Assembly (NCBI RefSeq): GCF_006376675.1
Contig: NZ_VEWK01000008.1
Span: 124,001-188,000 of the forward strand
Origin: Brucella pecoris
GTDB lineage: Bacteria; Pseudomonadota; Alphaproteobacteria; Rhizobiales; Rhizobiaceae
Direction of reading: 5' to 3'
Length of the DNA stretch: 64,000 nt
Shown here: one piece after another, positions 46,323-55,459 of the stretch
Numbering within the stretch: the stretch's first letter is position 1
How the letters are laid out: every line of letters starts with the position of its first letter
Position numbers and translations under genes: made by a program
The notes under the pieces: model-generated
What the model was told of the DNA's origin: nothing
What the model saw: only the letters and a program-made list of their open reading frames with translations
The model's database searches: none

Positions 46323-47078
46323 ACATTGATCACGGCCATCGAAGAGCGCGGCTTGCATGATCCGCAGTTGACGGGGCCGCTTTACCGGAACCTTGCGCGT
46401 ATTCTCGGTGAACTGATCGAGGAAGGACAACTTGCGCCTGCTGTGGGACTGCCGCCGGAGCGTGATCTGGCGGAACAGCTTGGCGTCGGCCGGATCACTG
46501 TTCGCAATGCCTATAAGGAACTACTGACGCAAGGCGCGGTAGAGGCGCGGCGTGGCAGTGGCACCTTTGTCGCTGAACGCCCGGCGCGTATCAGCCAGCA
46601 CCTCTGGCGTCTGACTTCGTTTTCCGAGGACATGCTGTCACGCGGCAAGGAGCCGGGCGCGCGCGTTGTCACCAACAGGGTCGATAGACCGTCGCCAGAC
46701 GAAGCTTTCCGACTTGGGATCGGCGTTGATACGACAATCGTCCGGCTTGACCGTTTGCGCCTTGCCGACGGCGTCCCTATGGCTTTCGAGCGCGCTGTAG
46801 TTCCACGCCATTATCTGGATAAGGACCGTGTTGAGGAAACTTCGCTTTATGGGGCATTGGCGCGGCGCGGCCATAAGCCAGTTCGCGCCTTGCAGCGCCT
46901 GACAGCAGTTACGCTCGATCCGGGCACGGCGCGCCTGCTTGGTGTGCATCGGGGAGCGCCTGCGCTTCTGATCGAGCGCGTCTCGCATCTCGAGGACGAC
47001 CGGATCGTCGAATATACCCGTTCGCACTATCGCGCCGATGCCTATGACTTCGTCGCGGAACTGAAAATTGGAGAATGA
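46311..47078 (+). CDS. GntR/HutC-family regulator of N-acetylglucosamine use
   Basis: A 255-aa regulator with winged helix at about residues 22-90 (LPPERDLAEQLGVGRITVRNAYKELLTQGAVEARRGSGTFV) and UTRA sensor at about 105-250. Family members near nagB/nagA sense glucosamine-6-P or GlcNAc-6-P. No Shine-Dalgarno sequence precedes the ATG at 46311, and a candidate operator overlaps it; a leaderless mRNA or a TTG start at 46326 are alternatives. The stop lies 2 nt before the deaminase start, so it is the first gene of the nag operon. Confidence 0.87.
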   Translation: MNRTTLITAIEERGLHDPQLTGPLYRNLARILGELIEEGQLAPAVGLPPERDLAEQLGVGRITVRNAYKELLTQGAVEARRGSGTFVAERPARISQHLWRLTSFSEDMLSRGKEPGARVVTNRVDRPSPDEAFRLGIGVDTTIVRLDRLRLADGVPMAFERAVVPRHYLDKDRVEETSLYGALARRGHKPVRALQRLTAVTLDPGTARLLGVHRGAPALLIERVSHLEDDRIVEYTRSHYRADAYDFVAELKIGE

Positions 47079-47080
47079 CC

Positions 47081-48112
47081 ATGAATACCCCTTCCTCCCT
47101 GATGTTACAGGAAACCGAACAGTCGTCCGCCGTCGTCGCCGGTCTGCTTGAGAAGGAGGCAGGTACATTCTCGGAAATCGCACGCATTTTCCAGAAGAGC
47201 GAACCTGCCGTCATCACCACCGCCGCCCGTGGTTCGTCCGATCATGCTGCGACGTTCTTCAAATATCTGATGGAAATCACGATGGGTATTCCGGTGGCTT
47301 CCATCGGGCCTTCGGTGGCGTCGGTCTATGGTTCCAAGCTGAAGCTGAAGAATGGATTGCACTTCACTGTGTCTCAATCTGGCGCCAGCCCTGACATTGT
47401 CGCGGCGCAGGACGCTGCCAAAAAAGGTGGCGCAACGACAATCGCCGTCGTGAACGTCGTCGATAGCCCGTTGGGCAAGGCCGCCGACATCGTGCTGGCG
47501 CTCAATGCCGGTGAAGAAAAGAGCGTCGCGGCAACCAAGTCGTTCATTTCTGCAGTTGCCGCACTGTCGGGCGTCGTGGCGTCGGCCAGTGGTGACGCAA
47601 GCCTGCAGGCCGGGCTGCAACGCCTGCCTGAAGCCTTGGCTGCAACACGCCCCGATGGTCGCGAAGCAGTTGAAAATCTCCTTTTCAATGCCCGCTCGCT
47701 TTATACGGGCGGCCGCGGCACGGCCTTTGCGATCGCTTTGGAAGCTGCTCTGAAGGCCAAGGAAACGGCCAATATCCATGCCGAGGCTTTCTCTCTGGCG
47801 GAACTCATGCATGGTCCGATGCGTCTGGTCGAGGAAGGTTTCCCGATCATTTCCTTCCTGCCGCGTGATGAAGCCTTCGACACCAACATACAGGCTTTGA
47901 AGCGGCTGCACTCGTTCGGTGCGAGTATCGTGACGCTGTCCGACGCGGAAACGCCCGGCTTCCGGCTGCCATCGGCGAGCACGGGCAATGCGCATCTCGA
48001 CCCGCTGGTTTCCCTCATCAACTATTACCGCGTTATTGAAGCGGTCACGCGCCGTAAGGGTTTTGACCCCGACAAGCCGCGCAATCTCAACAAGGTTACG
48101 GTGACGGTATGA
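47081..48112 (+). CDS. SIS-domain glucosamine-6-phosphate deaminase (NagB-II type)
   Basis: A 343-aa protein with two SIS domains, the isomerase half of glucosamine-6-P synthase without the glutaminase part. The first SIS (about 30-175) has TAARGSSDHAATFFKYLME and TVSQSGASPDIVAAQ; the second (about 190-330) has YTGGRGTAFAIALEAALKAKETANIHAEAFSLAELMHGP. In nag operons lacking classical NagB this protein acts as NagB-II, converting glucosamine-6-P to fructose-6-P and ammonia. I start at ATG 47081 with GGAGA 6 nt upstream; ATG 47075 lies too close to that site. It overlaps nagA by 4 nt. Confidence 0.88.
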   Translation: MNTPSSLMLQETEQSSAVVAGLLEKEAGTFSEIARIFQKSEPAVITTAARGSSDHAATFFKYLMEITMGIPVASIGPSVASVYGSKLKLKNGLHFTVSQSGASPDIVAAQDAAKKGGATTIAVVNVVDSPLGKAADIVLALNAGEEKSVAATKSFISAVAALSGVVASASGDASLQAGLQRLPEALAATRPDGREAVENLLFNARSLYTGGRGTAFAIALEAALKAKETANIHAEAFSLAELMHGPMRLVEEGFPIISFLPRDEAFDTNIQALKRLHSFGASIVTLSDAETPGFRLPSASTGNAHLDPLVSLINYYRVIEAVTRRKGFDPDKPRNLNKVTVTV

Positions 48113-49275
48113 TCAAAAAATCGGCAATTGCGGGCGCACGTATTTTCGACGGCGAGCGCTTTCATGACCAAAGCGCGCTGGTGTTCAGCGATGGCAAGAT
48201 TGAAGCCATCGTGCCGGAAGTGTCGCTTGGCGAAGGCCATGATATCGAGCGGCTGCAAGGCGGTGTTCTGGCTCCCGGCTTCATCGATGCGCAGGTTAAT
48301 GGCGGCGGCGGGCGCATGCTGAATGACGAACCGACGCCCGAAACCATGTTTGTGATTGCCAGGGGCCATCGCAAATACGGAACGACCAGCCTTCTGCCGA
48401 CGCTGATCACCGATACGATGCCGGTTCGCGACCGTGCCATTGAAGCGGCGATTGAAGCGGTCAAGGCCGACAAGGGCGTTGCCGGTCTTCATCTCGAAGG
48501 GCCGCATCTGGCTCCGGCCCGTAAAGGGGCCCATCTGGCGGAACTGATGCGTCCCGTCAATGATGCCGATATTGCGCTTTATATCCACACCGCGAAGCAG
48601 ATCGGCACCTTGCTGGTCACGCTTGCCGCCGAGCAGGTCACGCCTGAGCAGGTGCGACGCCTGAGCGATGGCGGTGTCGTGGTCAGTATCGGTCATAGCG
48701 ATACAACGGCTGAGGAGGCGTTCAAGCGGTTCGATGCCGGTGCGCGTAGTGTCACCCATCTTTTCAACGCCATGAGTCAGATCGGCCATCGCGCGCCAGG
48801 TCTGGCAGGGGCAGCGCTCGATCATCCCGATATCTGGTGCGGGATCGTTGCCGATGGCCACCATGTCGATCCGATGGCACTGCGGCTTGCCCTGCGGGCC
48901 AAGCGTGGCGATGCCCATCTGTTTTTTGTGACAGATGCCATGGCTCTGGTTGGTTCGGACTCTGAAAGCTTCGAGATCAACGGGCGTGCTGTCCGTCGTG
49001 TGCCAGGCGGCATCTGTTCGAAGCTTGTGCTGGCGGATGGCACCATTGCCGGTTCCGATCTCGATATGGCGTCGGCAGTGCGTTTCGGCGTGGCCGAACT
49101 GGAGCTGACGCTGGCCGAGGCACTGCGCATGGCGAGCCATTATCCGGCACGCTATCTGCGTCTCGATGATCGAGGCACGTTCCGTCCCGGCATGCGCATG
49201 GATGCCGTACACCTTGATGACGGGTTGTTTGCGAAAGCCACATGGCTTTCCGGTGAAAAACAGATTGCGGGGTAA
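48109..49275 (+). CDS. nagA: N-acetylglucosamine-6-phosphate deacetylase
   Basis: A 388-aa amidohydrolase that removes acetate from GlcNAc-6-P. Metal and substrate motifs: [12 protein letters not shown] (about 60, Gln in place of the usual His as in E. coli NagA), [17 protein letters not shown] (about 126, metal Glu), SIGHSDT (about 187), [16 protein letters not shown] (about 208) and FVTDAM (about 268, catalytic Asp). It overlaps the upstream SIS deaminase gene (ATGA). Together they turn GlcNAc-6-P into fructose-6-P; no GlcNAc transporter or kinase is in the window. Confidence 0.94.
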   Translation: MIKKSAIAGARIFDGERFHDQSALVFSDGKIEAIVPEVSLGEGHDIERLQGGVLAPGFIDAQVNGGGGRMLNDEPTPETMFVIARGHRKYGTTSLLPTLITDTMPVRDRAIEAAIEAVKADKGVAGLHLEGPHLAPARKGAHLAELMRPVNDADIALYIHTAKQIGTLLVTLAAEQVTPEQVRRLSDGGVVVSIGHSDTTAEEAFKRFDAGARSVTHLFNAMSQIGHRAPGLAGAALDHPDIWCGIVADGHHVDPMALRLALRAKRGDAHLFFVTDAMALVGSDSESFEINGRAVRRVPGGICSKLVLADGTIAGSDLDMASAVRFGVAELELTLAEALRMASHYPARYLRLDDRGTFRPGMRMDAVHLDDGLFAKATWLSGEKQIAG

Positions 49276-49280
49276 GGGCG

Positions 49281-50009
49281 ATGACGGAAATCACCGATCG
49301 TTATTTCAATGACCTTATCGCAAGGCTCAACGGTCTGCGTGACCGCCTCGCCGAGCCAATGGCCCAAGCCGCCGAGCTTATTGCCGCTGCAGCCAAGGCG
49401 GATCGTCGGGTCTATGTATTTGGCACCGGCCATTCGCATATGATGGCGGAAGAGCTGCATTATCGCGCAGGCGGACTGGCGATCACAGTGCCGATCCTCT
49501 GCGGGGCGATCATGCTGCAGGATGGAGCGGTGGCAAGTTCGCATTTCGAGCGGATCGAAGGGGCTGTGCTGCCAATTCTCGAACGCTATGGTATTCGTGA
49601 AGGCGACGTTTTGATCGTCGTCTCAAATTCCGGCGTGAATGCCGCTCCCATTGAGGCGGCGCGCTATGCGAGGGAGAAGGGGGCTGCGGTCGTGGCGGTC
49701 ACTTCCGTTACCTATTCCAATGCAATTGCCAAGGGTCGCACGCAGTTGCTTTCCCTGGCGGATGTTGTGCTGGATAATGATGCGCCTGCAGGCGATGCGG
49801 TGCTGGAAGTGGAAGGCAGCGCATTGAAGGTCGGTCCGGTTTCGACAGCGCTGGGCGTGACGATCCTCAACGCCATTTTTGCCGATGTGGCAGCAAGGCT
49901 GGTGGGCGAGGGCGATGCGCCGATTTATCTCAGCGCCAATATGCCGGGTTCCGGCGATGTCAATCGCTCGCTGGTGGCTCGTTATCGTAATCGCAATCCT
50001 CATCTTTGA
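49281..50009 (+). CDS. SIS-domain protein (UPF0309-like), fourth gene of the nag operon
   Basis: A 242-aa single SIS-domain protein: [21 protein letters not shown] (about 48), [31 protein letters not shown] (about 112) and a C-terminal [26 protein letters not shown] (about 176). The fold binds phosphosugars. It is related to MurQ-type etherases and the UPF0309 family but lacks the full MurQ length (~300 aa). It begins 5 nt after nagA, so it shares the operon; a role with an amino sugar phosphate is inferred. Exact reaction unknown. Confidence 0.83.
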   Translation: MTEITDRYFNDLIARLNGLRDRLAEPMAQAAELIAAAAKADRRVYVFGTGHSHMMAEELHYRAGGLAITVPILCGAIMLQDGAVASSHFERIEGAVLPILERYGIREGDVLIVVSNSGVNAAPIEAARYAREKGAAVVAVTSVTYSNAIAKGRTQLLSLADVVLDNDAPAGDAVLEVEGSALKVGPVSTALGVTILNAIFADVAARLVGEGDAPIYLSANMPGSGDVNRSLVARYRNRNPHL

Positions 50010-50109
50010 TCAAATCAGGGCAATCTTTCTTCCAAAGTTGCTTGATAGCGCAATCCGGTCAGTGCATTACGCATTCTGGCATGGCGGAGGCCGCATCGTG
50101 AACTAGTTT

Positions 50110-50137
50110 CAAGGCGCGCGCTTAGGCTTGCGCCTTG
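50110..50137 (+). promoter_or_regulatory. Stem-loop in the purU leader
   Basis: An 8-bp perfect stem CAAGGCGC/GCGCCTTG (50110-50117 with 50130-50137), extended by weaker pairs, with a 12-nt loop ends just before the GAGGA ribosome binding site of purU. It may control translation or be the transcript end of the nag operon. No known riboswitch class is recognised. Confidence 0.45.
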
Positions 50138-50156
50138 GAAAATTTGAGGAAGTCCG

Positions 50157-51041
50157 ATGCATAATTTTGTCCTGACCGTCACCTGCAAGTCTACCCGCGG
50201 TATTGTTGCCGCCATTTCGGGTTATCTTGCGGGCAAGGGTTGTAACATCATCGACAGCGCCCAGTTTGACGATCTGGACACCGGTCGCTTCTTCATGCGT
50301 GTCAGCTTCATTTCCGAAGACGGCGTGGCACTTGATATACTGCGCGAAGGCTTTGAGCCTATCGCAGCGCCGTTTGAAATGGATTTCGATTTCCACGACA
50401 ATGCACATCGCACGAAGACACTGCTGATGGTGTCGCGTTTTGGTCATTGTCTGAACGACCTTCTCTATCGCTGGAAGATCGGCGCTCTGCCGATCGACAT
50501 CGTGGGCGTCGTGTCGAACCATTTCGATTATCAGAAGGTGGTCGTGAACCACGATATTCCCTTCCATCATGTGGCGGTTACCAAGGCCAACAAACCGGAA
50601 GCCGAACAGCGTCTTCTGGATATCGTCGATGACACTGGCACTGAACTTGTCGTTCTTGCGCGTTATATGCAGGTCCTGTCCGATCAACTTTGCCAGAAAA
50701 TGTCGGGCAAGATCATCAATATCCACCATTCCTTCCTGCCGTCCTTCAAGGGTGCAAACCCTTACAAGCAGGCCTATGAGCGCGGTGTGAAGCTGATCGG
50801 TGCCACGGCGCATTATGTGACCGCTGATCTCGATGAAGGTCCGATCATCGAGCAGGATGTCGCCCGTATCACGCACGCGCAGAGTGCAGCCGATTACGTG
50901 TCGATTGGCCGTGATGTTGAAGCACAGGTTCTGGCACGCGCCGTTCACGCGCATATTCATCACCGTTCATTCCTCAACGGCAATCGTACAGTCGTATTCC
51001 CGGCTTCGCCCGGTTCCTTCGCCTCCGAACGTATGGGCTGA
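50157..51041 (+). CDS. purU: Formyltetrahydrofolate deformylase
   Basis: A 294-aa enzyme that hydrolyses 10-formyl-THF to formate and THF, balancing one-carbon pools. It has an N-terminal ACT domain (about 1-80, VLTVTCKSTRGIVAAISGYLAGKGCNI) and a C-terminal formyltransferase fold (about 90-285) with VVSNHFD (about 122), INIHHSFLPSFKGANPYKQAYERGVKLIGATAHYV (His and Asn of the catalytic triad, about 197) and DEGPIIEQD (catalytic Asp). Start at 50157 with GAGGA upstream. It stands alone with a strong terminator at its end. Confidence 0.94.
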   Translation: MHNFVLTVTCKSTRGIVAAISGYLAGKGCNIIDSAQFDDLDTGRFFMRVSFISEDGVALDILREGFEPIAAPFEMDFDFHDNAHRTKTLLMVSRFGHCLNDLLYRWKIGALPIDIVGVVSNHFDYQKVVVNHDIPFHHVAVTKANKPEAEQRLLDIVDDTGTELVVLARYMQVLSDQLCQKMSGKIINIHHSFLPSFKGANPYKQAYERGVKLIGATAHYVTADLDEGPIIEQDVARITHAQSAADYVSIGRDVEAQVLARAVHAHIHHRSFLNGNRTVVFPASPGSFASERMG

Positions 51042-51069
51042 TATTGCCGCTCTGCTGGCCTGCAAATCG

Positions 51070-51130
51070 CGTCTTTTTGCGCTTCCGGTGCTCACGTACT
51101 CAAGTACGCTGCGCGCCGGTTCTCAAAAGC
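51070..51130. repeat. Palindromic intergenic repeat
   Basis: A short perfect hairpin (CGTACT 51095-51100 with AGTACG 51103-51108) sits inside an imperfect larger palindrome with CTTTTTGCGC...CCGG on one side and CCGG...TCTCAAAAG on the other. It resembles widespread bacterial palindromic elements. It lies in the spacer after purU. Confidence 0.65.
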
Positions 51131-51186
51131 CACGATTTTCGGCTCGTCATAACGACAATCTCGCTAATCGCGAATGTTGTGATAAT

Positions 51187-51213
51187 AAAAAACCCCGCCA
51201 AAAGCGGGGTTTT
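51187..51213. terminator. Bidirectional rho-independent terminator
   Basis: CCCCGC (51193-51198) pairs with GCGGGG (51204-51209); A-rich sequence precedes and T-rich sequence follows. It lies between converging purU and amaB. Confidence 0.9.
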
Positions 51214-51236
51214 CTTTTGATCTATCGTGAGACTGA

Positions 51237-52769
51237 TTAGTCGATGTCGAAGGAAACGCCCTGTGCGAGCGGCAGAGCCTTCGAGTAGTTTACGGTGTTG
51301 GTTGCGCGGCGCATATAGCCCTTCCACGCATCCGAACCCGATTCACGGCCGCCGCCGGTTTCCTTTTCGCCGCCGAATGCGCCGCCGATTTCAGCACCCG
51401 AAGTGCCGATATTGACGTTTGCAATGCCGCAATCCGAACCTTCAACCGAAAGGAAACGCTCTGCTTCCTGCAGGTTGAGCGTGAAGATCGACGAGGACAG
51501 GCCTGCGCCAACTTCGTTGTGGCTCGCCAGTACATCGTCGAAGTCCGAATACTTCATGACGTAAAGGATCGGTGCGAAGGTTTCTTCGAGAACCGGGCCT
51601 TCCTGCTTTGGCATTTCGACGATAGCCGGACGCACGTAGTAAGCGTTTTCATGGCCAGCGTCGACGCGGTCTCCGCCCTGTACCTTGCCGCCGTGAGCGG
51701 CTGCTTCCTTGAGTGCCTTCTGCATGTTGTCGAAGGCAACCTTGTCGATCAATGGACCAACCAGAGCTGTGGTTTCGAGCGGCGAACCAACGGTAACGCT
51801 GGCGTAGGCCTTCTGCAGACGTGGAACGAGAGCGTCGTAAACGCTTTCATGCACGAACAGACGACGCAGCGTGGTGCAACGCTGACCAGCGGTGCCCATT
51901 GCGCCGAAAGCGATTGCGCGCAGTGCCATGTCGAGATCGGCCGATGGGCAGACGATACCGGCATTGTTGCCGCCGAGTTCGAGGATTGCACGCGCAAAAC
52001 GCTTTGCAAGGCGGGGACCAACTTCGCGGCCCATGCGGGTCGAACCGGTTGCCGAAACGACTGGAACCTTCGGGCTGTCGACGAGGACTTCGCCAACTTC
52101 ACGGTCGCCGAGCAGAAGCAACGCGATGCCTTCCGGTGCATCGCCGAAGCGCTTCAGGGCACGCTTGAAGATCGCGTCGCAGGCAAGAGCGGTCAGCAGG
52201 GTCTTTTCCGAAGGCTTCCAGACAACCGCGTTGCCGCAAACGATGGCGAGAGCCGCATTCCACGACCAGACGGCCACCGGGAAGTTGAAGGCCGAGATAA
52301 CGCCGACAACGCCAAGCGGATGCCAGGTTTCCATCATGCGATGGCCAGCGCGTTCGGTTGCGATGGTGAGACCGTAGAGCTGACGCGACAGACCGACTGC
52401 GAAATCGCAGATGTCGATCATTTCCTGCACTTCGCCGAGGCCTTCCGAAGGAATCTTGCCAGCTTCGAGCGAAACGAGACGGCCGAGATCTTCCTTGGAA
52501 GCGCGCAGCTCTTCACCGAGAAGACGGATCAGTTCGCCACGCTTTGGAGCTGGAACAGTGCGCCATGCGCGGAAAGCTTCGTCAGCCTTGTCGATGATCT
52601 TGACTGCATCGTCCTTGCTGTGGGTCTTGATCGAAGCGATCTGTTCACCGGAGACCGGGCTGAAGCCAGCGAGGTCGCCCGACGTGTAAAGGGCTGCGTC
52701 AACGCCAAGCTTCGAAAGCAGCTCTGCGGCTTCCTTTTTCACGTCGAGTTTTTTTACAGCGGTGTTCAT
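51237..52769 (-). CDS. amaB: L-piperidine-6-carboxylate (2-aminoadipate semialdehyde) dehydrogenase
   Basis: A 510-aa aldehyde dehydrogenase of the ALDH7 type. Catalytic residues: E264 in ILELGGNNAGIV and C298 in GTAGQRCTTLRR. The NAD-binding VISAFNFPVAVWSWNAALAIVCGNAVVWKPSEKT block and the long GGEKETGGGRESGSDAWK C-terminal segment are those of the AmaB/antiquitin group, which oxidise the semialdehyde from L-pipecolate to 2-aminoadipate. Neighbours hglS and the amaA-like oxidase complete the same lysine route, so I use the symbol amaB. ATG at 52769 is preceded by AGAGAGGAAAACC; hglS lies 27 nt upstream on the same strand. Confidence 0.9.
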   Translation of the reverse strand: MNTAVKKLDVKKEAAELLSKLGVDAALYTSGDLAGFSPVSGEQIASIKTHSKDDAVKIIDKADEAFRAWRTVPAPKRGELIRLLGEELRASKEDLGRLVSLEAGKIPSEGLGEVQEMIDICDFAVGLSRQLYGLTIATERAGHRMMETWHPLGVVGVISAFNFPVAVWSWNAALAIVCGNAVVWKPSEKTLLTALACDAIFKRALKRFGDAPEGIALLLLGDREVGEVLVDSPKVPVVSATGSTRMGREVGPRLAKRFARAILELGGNNAGIVCPSADLDMALRAIAFGAMGTAGQRCTTLRRLFVHESVYDALVPRLQKAYASVTVGSPLETTALVGPLIDKVAFDNMQKALKEAAAHGGKVQGGDRVDAGHENAYYVRPAIVEMPKQEGPVLEETFAPILYVMKYSDFDDVLASHNEVGAGLSSSIFTLNLQEAERFLSVEGSDCGIANVNIGTSGAEIGGAFGGEKETGGGRESGSDAWKGYMRRATNTVNYSKALPLAQGVSFDID

Positions 52770-52796
52770 GGTTTTCCTCTCTGTATTTCTTTGACT

Positions 52797-54197
52797 TTAT
52801 TCTGCGGCTTCGAGGCCTTTTAGGCCTATTTGAGCGGCTTCGATGGATTCGCGTTCGATGCGGGCATAGTGCTCGAATTCATTAAGCACTTTCGCGCCCA
52901 GATCATCCTCGAAACGCTTCTGGTTGGGGCTTTCGACAAAATCCTGTGTTTCGTCGTCGCCCAGATTGGACTGGAATATACCGGCTGCACTAACCGGCAG
53001 GAAGTCTTCATAGATAATCGGATCGAACTGAACTGCACCAGCTTCAATCAGAACCTCGATATCGGTACCCAGCTTGAAAGCTTCAAGCTTTGCGGCATCC
53101 TTGACCGAATAGGCGAAATAGCCGAGGCCTTCTGCACGGATGCCTGCCCATGTGTCAGGGAAAGCGGCGAAGGTGTCGCTCAGCGCCTTCACATATTCAG
53201 CCGAATTGGAGCCATCCGGAGCAGGGCGGGCAACTGCGCGGGTGTCGTTGAGCAGCTTGTCGTAAAGCGCACGGCCCTTTGGGGTCAGGGCAACGCCGCG
53301 CTGCTCGATTTCACCGAAACGGGCAGTGTGTGAGCCAGGGGTCCAGGTGCCGTCGCTGCTTGTGAAGGATACCTCTTCTTCCAGTGCCTTGAAGGAGGTC
53401 TGGCGCAGAAGGATCGGGCATTTGCGGGTTGGCGGACCTTCGACAACAGCCTTCGGGTTGATGCCGCGATCCGGCATCTGAACCTGTACGGCATCGATGT
53501 CGAGCGTGCGCGGGGTCAGATGGTTGATGTGTGGGCCCTTGAAGGACACGACGTCGGCAATCAGGCGATGGGCGTCATGCAGGCGATGGTAAAGCTCGGC
53601 GCTGACATTTGCGTGATCGTGCCAGCGGAAAGTTTCCAGCACTTCAACGACAAAGGCTTTTGCGTCGTCGTCGTTGAGGCCGCCTTCGGCTTCGGCCTTC
53701 TCGACGAGCGCGATAGCACCGGCGGTGAAGATGTTGCGCTTGGAGAGAACCTCTTCCGATTCCGCACGCAGCTTTTCGTCGGCGATGAGGTCGAGACGCA
53801 AAAGCGAAGTGAAGACGCGGAATGGATTGTGTTTCAGTGCGGCGTCGTCGATCGGGCGGAAGGCGGTGGAGTGAACCGGGACACCAGCGGCGCTCAGATC
53901 GTAATAACCGACCGGGAACATGCCCATGACTTCGAAGACACGGCGCATCATGGAAAGTTCGGCAGGCGTGCCGAGACGGATCGCGCCATGGCGTTCTTCG
54001 GATATGCGTTCGAGTGAATCTGTTTCCGTCAGACGTTCATGCAGGTGACCGTCGTCAGCCAGAACCTTCGCATTCACATCGGCGACGAGTTCCATCAGGG
54101 TGCCATAGGCAGGCACTTCCTGCTTATACATGGCGGACATCGCAGCCGAGAAGGCGGAGCGAATGGCGTCCGGCGAAACGAATTTCTGGTCTTTCAT
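52797..54197 (-). CDS. hglS: 2-oxoadipate dioxygenase/decarboxylase (HglS, DUF1338 family)
   Basis: A 466-aa protein of the DUF1338/YdcJ family. In Pseudomonas putida HglS is an Fe(II) enzyme turning 2-oxoadipate into D-2-hydroxyglutarate in D-lysine catabolism. Counting from ATG 54197 puts H70 (SEERHGAIRLG, with R74) and H226 (GPHINHLTPR) at the P. putida metal-ligand and substrate-binding positions, and E296 (ARFGEIEQ) two residues after the third ligand. This also supports 54197 as start over the frame opening at 54263. The gene precedes amaB on one transcript; a LysR regulator diverges from it. Confidence 0.92.
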   Translation of the reverse strand: MKDQKFVSPDAIRSAFSAAMSAMYKQEVPAYGTLMELVADVNAKVLADDGHLHERLTETDSLERISEERHGAIRLGTPAELSMMRRVFEVMGMFPVGYYDLSAAGVPVHSTAFRPIDDAALKHNPFRVFTSLLRLDLIADEKLRAESEEVLSKRNIFTAGAIALVEKAEAEGGLNDDDAKAFVVEVLETFRWHDHANVSAELYHRLHDAHRLIADVVSFKGPHINHLTPRTLDIDAVQVQMPDRGINPKAVVEGPPTRKCPILLRQTSFKALEEEVSFTSSDGTWTPGSHTARFGEIEQRGVALTPKGRALYDKLLNDTRAVARPAPDGSNSAEYVKALSDTFAAFPDTWAGIRAEGLGYFAYSVKDAAKLEAFKLGTDIEVLIEAGAVQFDPIIYEDFLPVSAAGIFQSNLGDDETQDFVESPNQKRFEDDLGAKVLNEFEHYARIERESIEAAQIGLKGLEAAE

Positions 54198-54344
54198 GGC
54201 GAAAATTTCCGTCGAATGGGGCATCTTCGGGTGATGCATGTCGTACTTGGGAGGAACATGCATGGATTATGATGAAAATGTATCATATCAGCCGTTTTGC
54301 CGTTATGATCGCGACGAACGCAACTATGTTAATGCGAGATTGGA

Positions 54345-55277
54345 ATGAAGCTTAGCAGGAGACTGATCCCGGACATCGCCACGCTGCAAGCGTTTGAATG
54401 TGCGGCCCGCCACGGAAGTTTCACCCAGGCGGCCAATGAACTCAATCTCACCCAGAGCGCGGTCAGCCGTCAGATCAAGGATCTGGAAAGTCAGCTCGGC
54501 GTGCTTCTCTTCGAGCGCATCCGCCAGCGTATTCTTCTGTCCGATGCCGGGCGCAAGTTCCTGCCTGAAGTGCGACGTCTTCTCAATCAGACTGAGGATA
54601 CGATGCTGCGCGCTATGGCGTCGGCGCAGTCGACATCGTCGTTCAGCGTCGCGACCTTGCCGACATTCGGCACGCGCTGGCTGATGCCGCGGATTTCCGA
54701 TTTCATCGAAAAGCATCCCGGTATTGCCATCAATGTCGCGTCGCGCTCCGGTGTCTTCGATTTCGAGGAGCAGCCTTTTGATCTCGCGATTCACTATGGC
54801 CAGCCTGTCTGGGCACATGCCAACTGTACCTTCCTGTGCAGCGAAGTCATTGTGCCGGTCGCCAGCCCAAGCCTGTTAGAAGCGCGCCATCCGTCCGCCC
54901 CGGAAGAACTTGAAAACGAGCCTTTGCTGCATCTTGCGACACGGCCCAAAATGTGGGCGCAATGGTTCGAAAGCTGCGGTGTCGAAGGGCGGTCGGCCTA
55001 TCGTGGGCACCGATTTGACCAGTTCTCGATGGTTATCGGCGCGGCATTGGCCGGTTTGGGCTTCGCGCTTCTACCACTTTATCTGATCGAGCAGGAATTG
55101 CTCAGCGGCGAACTTGTCATGCTTTTTGAGAAGCCGATGCGAACCGAGAATGAATATTATCTCGTTGTGCCGGAAGGGAAGCTGGAAAACCCGTTGACGC
55201 AGGTGTTTTGTCAGTGGATTGCCGGGCAGGTGGGGAATACCGACTATTCAATGCTGGTTCATTCCAAACCGGAATGA
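54345..55277 (+). CDS. LysR-family regulator of the lysine/pipecolate genes
   Basis: A 310-aa LysR regulator with helix-turn-helix at about residues 8-66 (IATLQAFECAARHGSFTQAANELNLTQSAVSRQIKDLESQLGV) and a substrate-binding domain from about 95 (FSVATLPTFGTRWLMPRI), of the GcvA/AmpR-like branch. It diverges from hglS-amaB across 147 bp and precedes amaA, just as a LysR gene lies between the homologous genes of P. putida. Control of both flanking transcripts is inferred; the inducer may be 2-aminoadipate or 2-oxoadipate. Confidence 0.9.
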   Translation: MKLSRRLIPDIATLQAFECAARHGSFTQAANELNLTQSAVSRQIKDLESQLGVLLFERIRQRILLSDAGRKFLPEVRRLLNQTEDTMLRAMASAQSTSSFSVATLPTFGTRWLMPRISDFIEKHPGIAINVASRSGVFDFEEQPFDLAIHYGQPVWAHANCTFLCSEVIVPVASPSLLEARHPSAPEELENEPLLHLATRPKMWAQWFESCGVEGRSAYRGHRFDQFSMVIGAALAGLGFALLPLYLIEQELLSGELVMLFEKPMRTENEYYLVVPEGKLENPLTQVFCQWIAGQVGNTDYSMLVHSKPE

Positions 55278-55357
55278 ATTGTTGCGCAAATAACGCTGTC
55301 CAACCGGCTTTCGCGGCGTGAAATAGAAACAGTCGGGCAGGGTGCCCGTATTCCACG

Positions 55358-55454
55358 AGAGCGGTCGATCATAAAAAAGACCGGGAACCGCTCTAACTGT
55401 TTGTTTTTATGCATTTCCGAACGCAAAACCGCTTCACACTTTTGCTGGAAATGC
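55358..55454. repeat. Composite palindromic repeat before amaA (RIME-like)
   Basis: Two inverted repeats stand in tandem: AGAGCGGT/ACCGCTCT (55358-55365 with 55387-55394) and GCATTTCC/GGAAATGC (55411-55418 with 55447-55454). The second part shares the layout of the elements at 4259 and 20943. Its right arm contributes GGAA, the probable ribosome binding site of amaA. Confidence 0.75.
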
Positions 55455-55459
55455 TCGGT

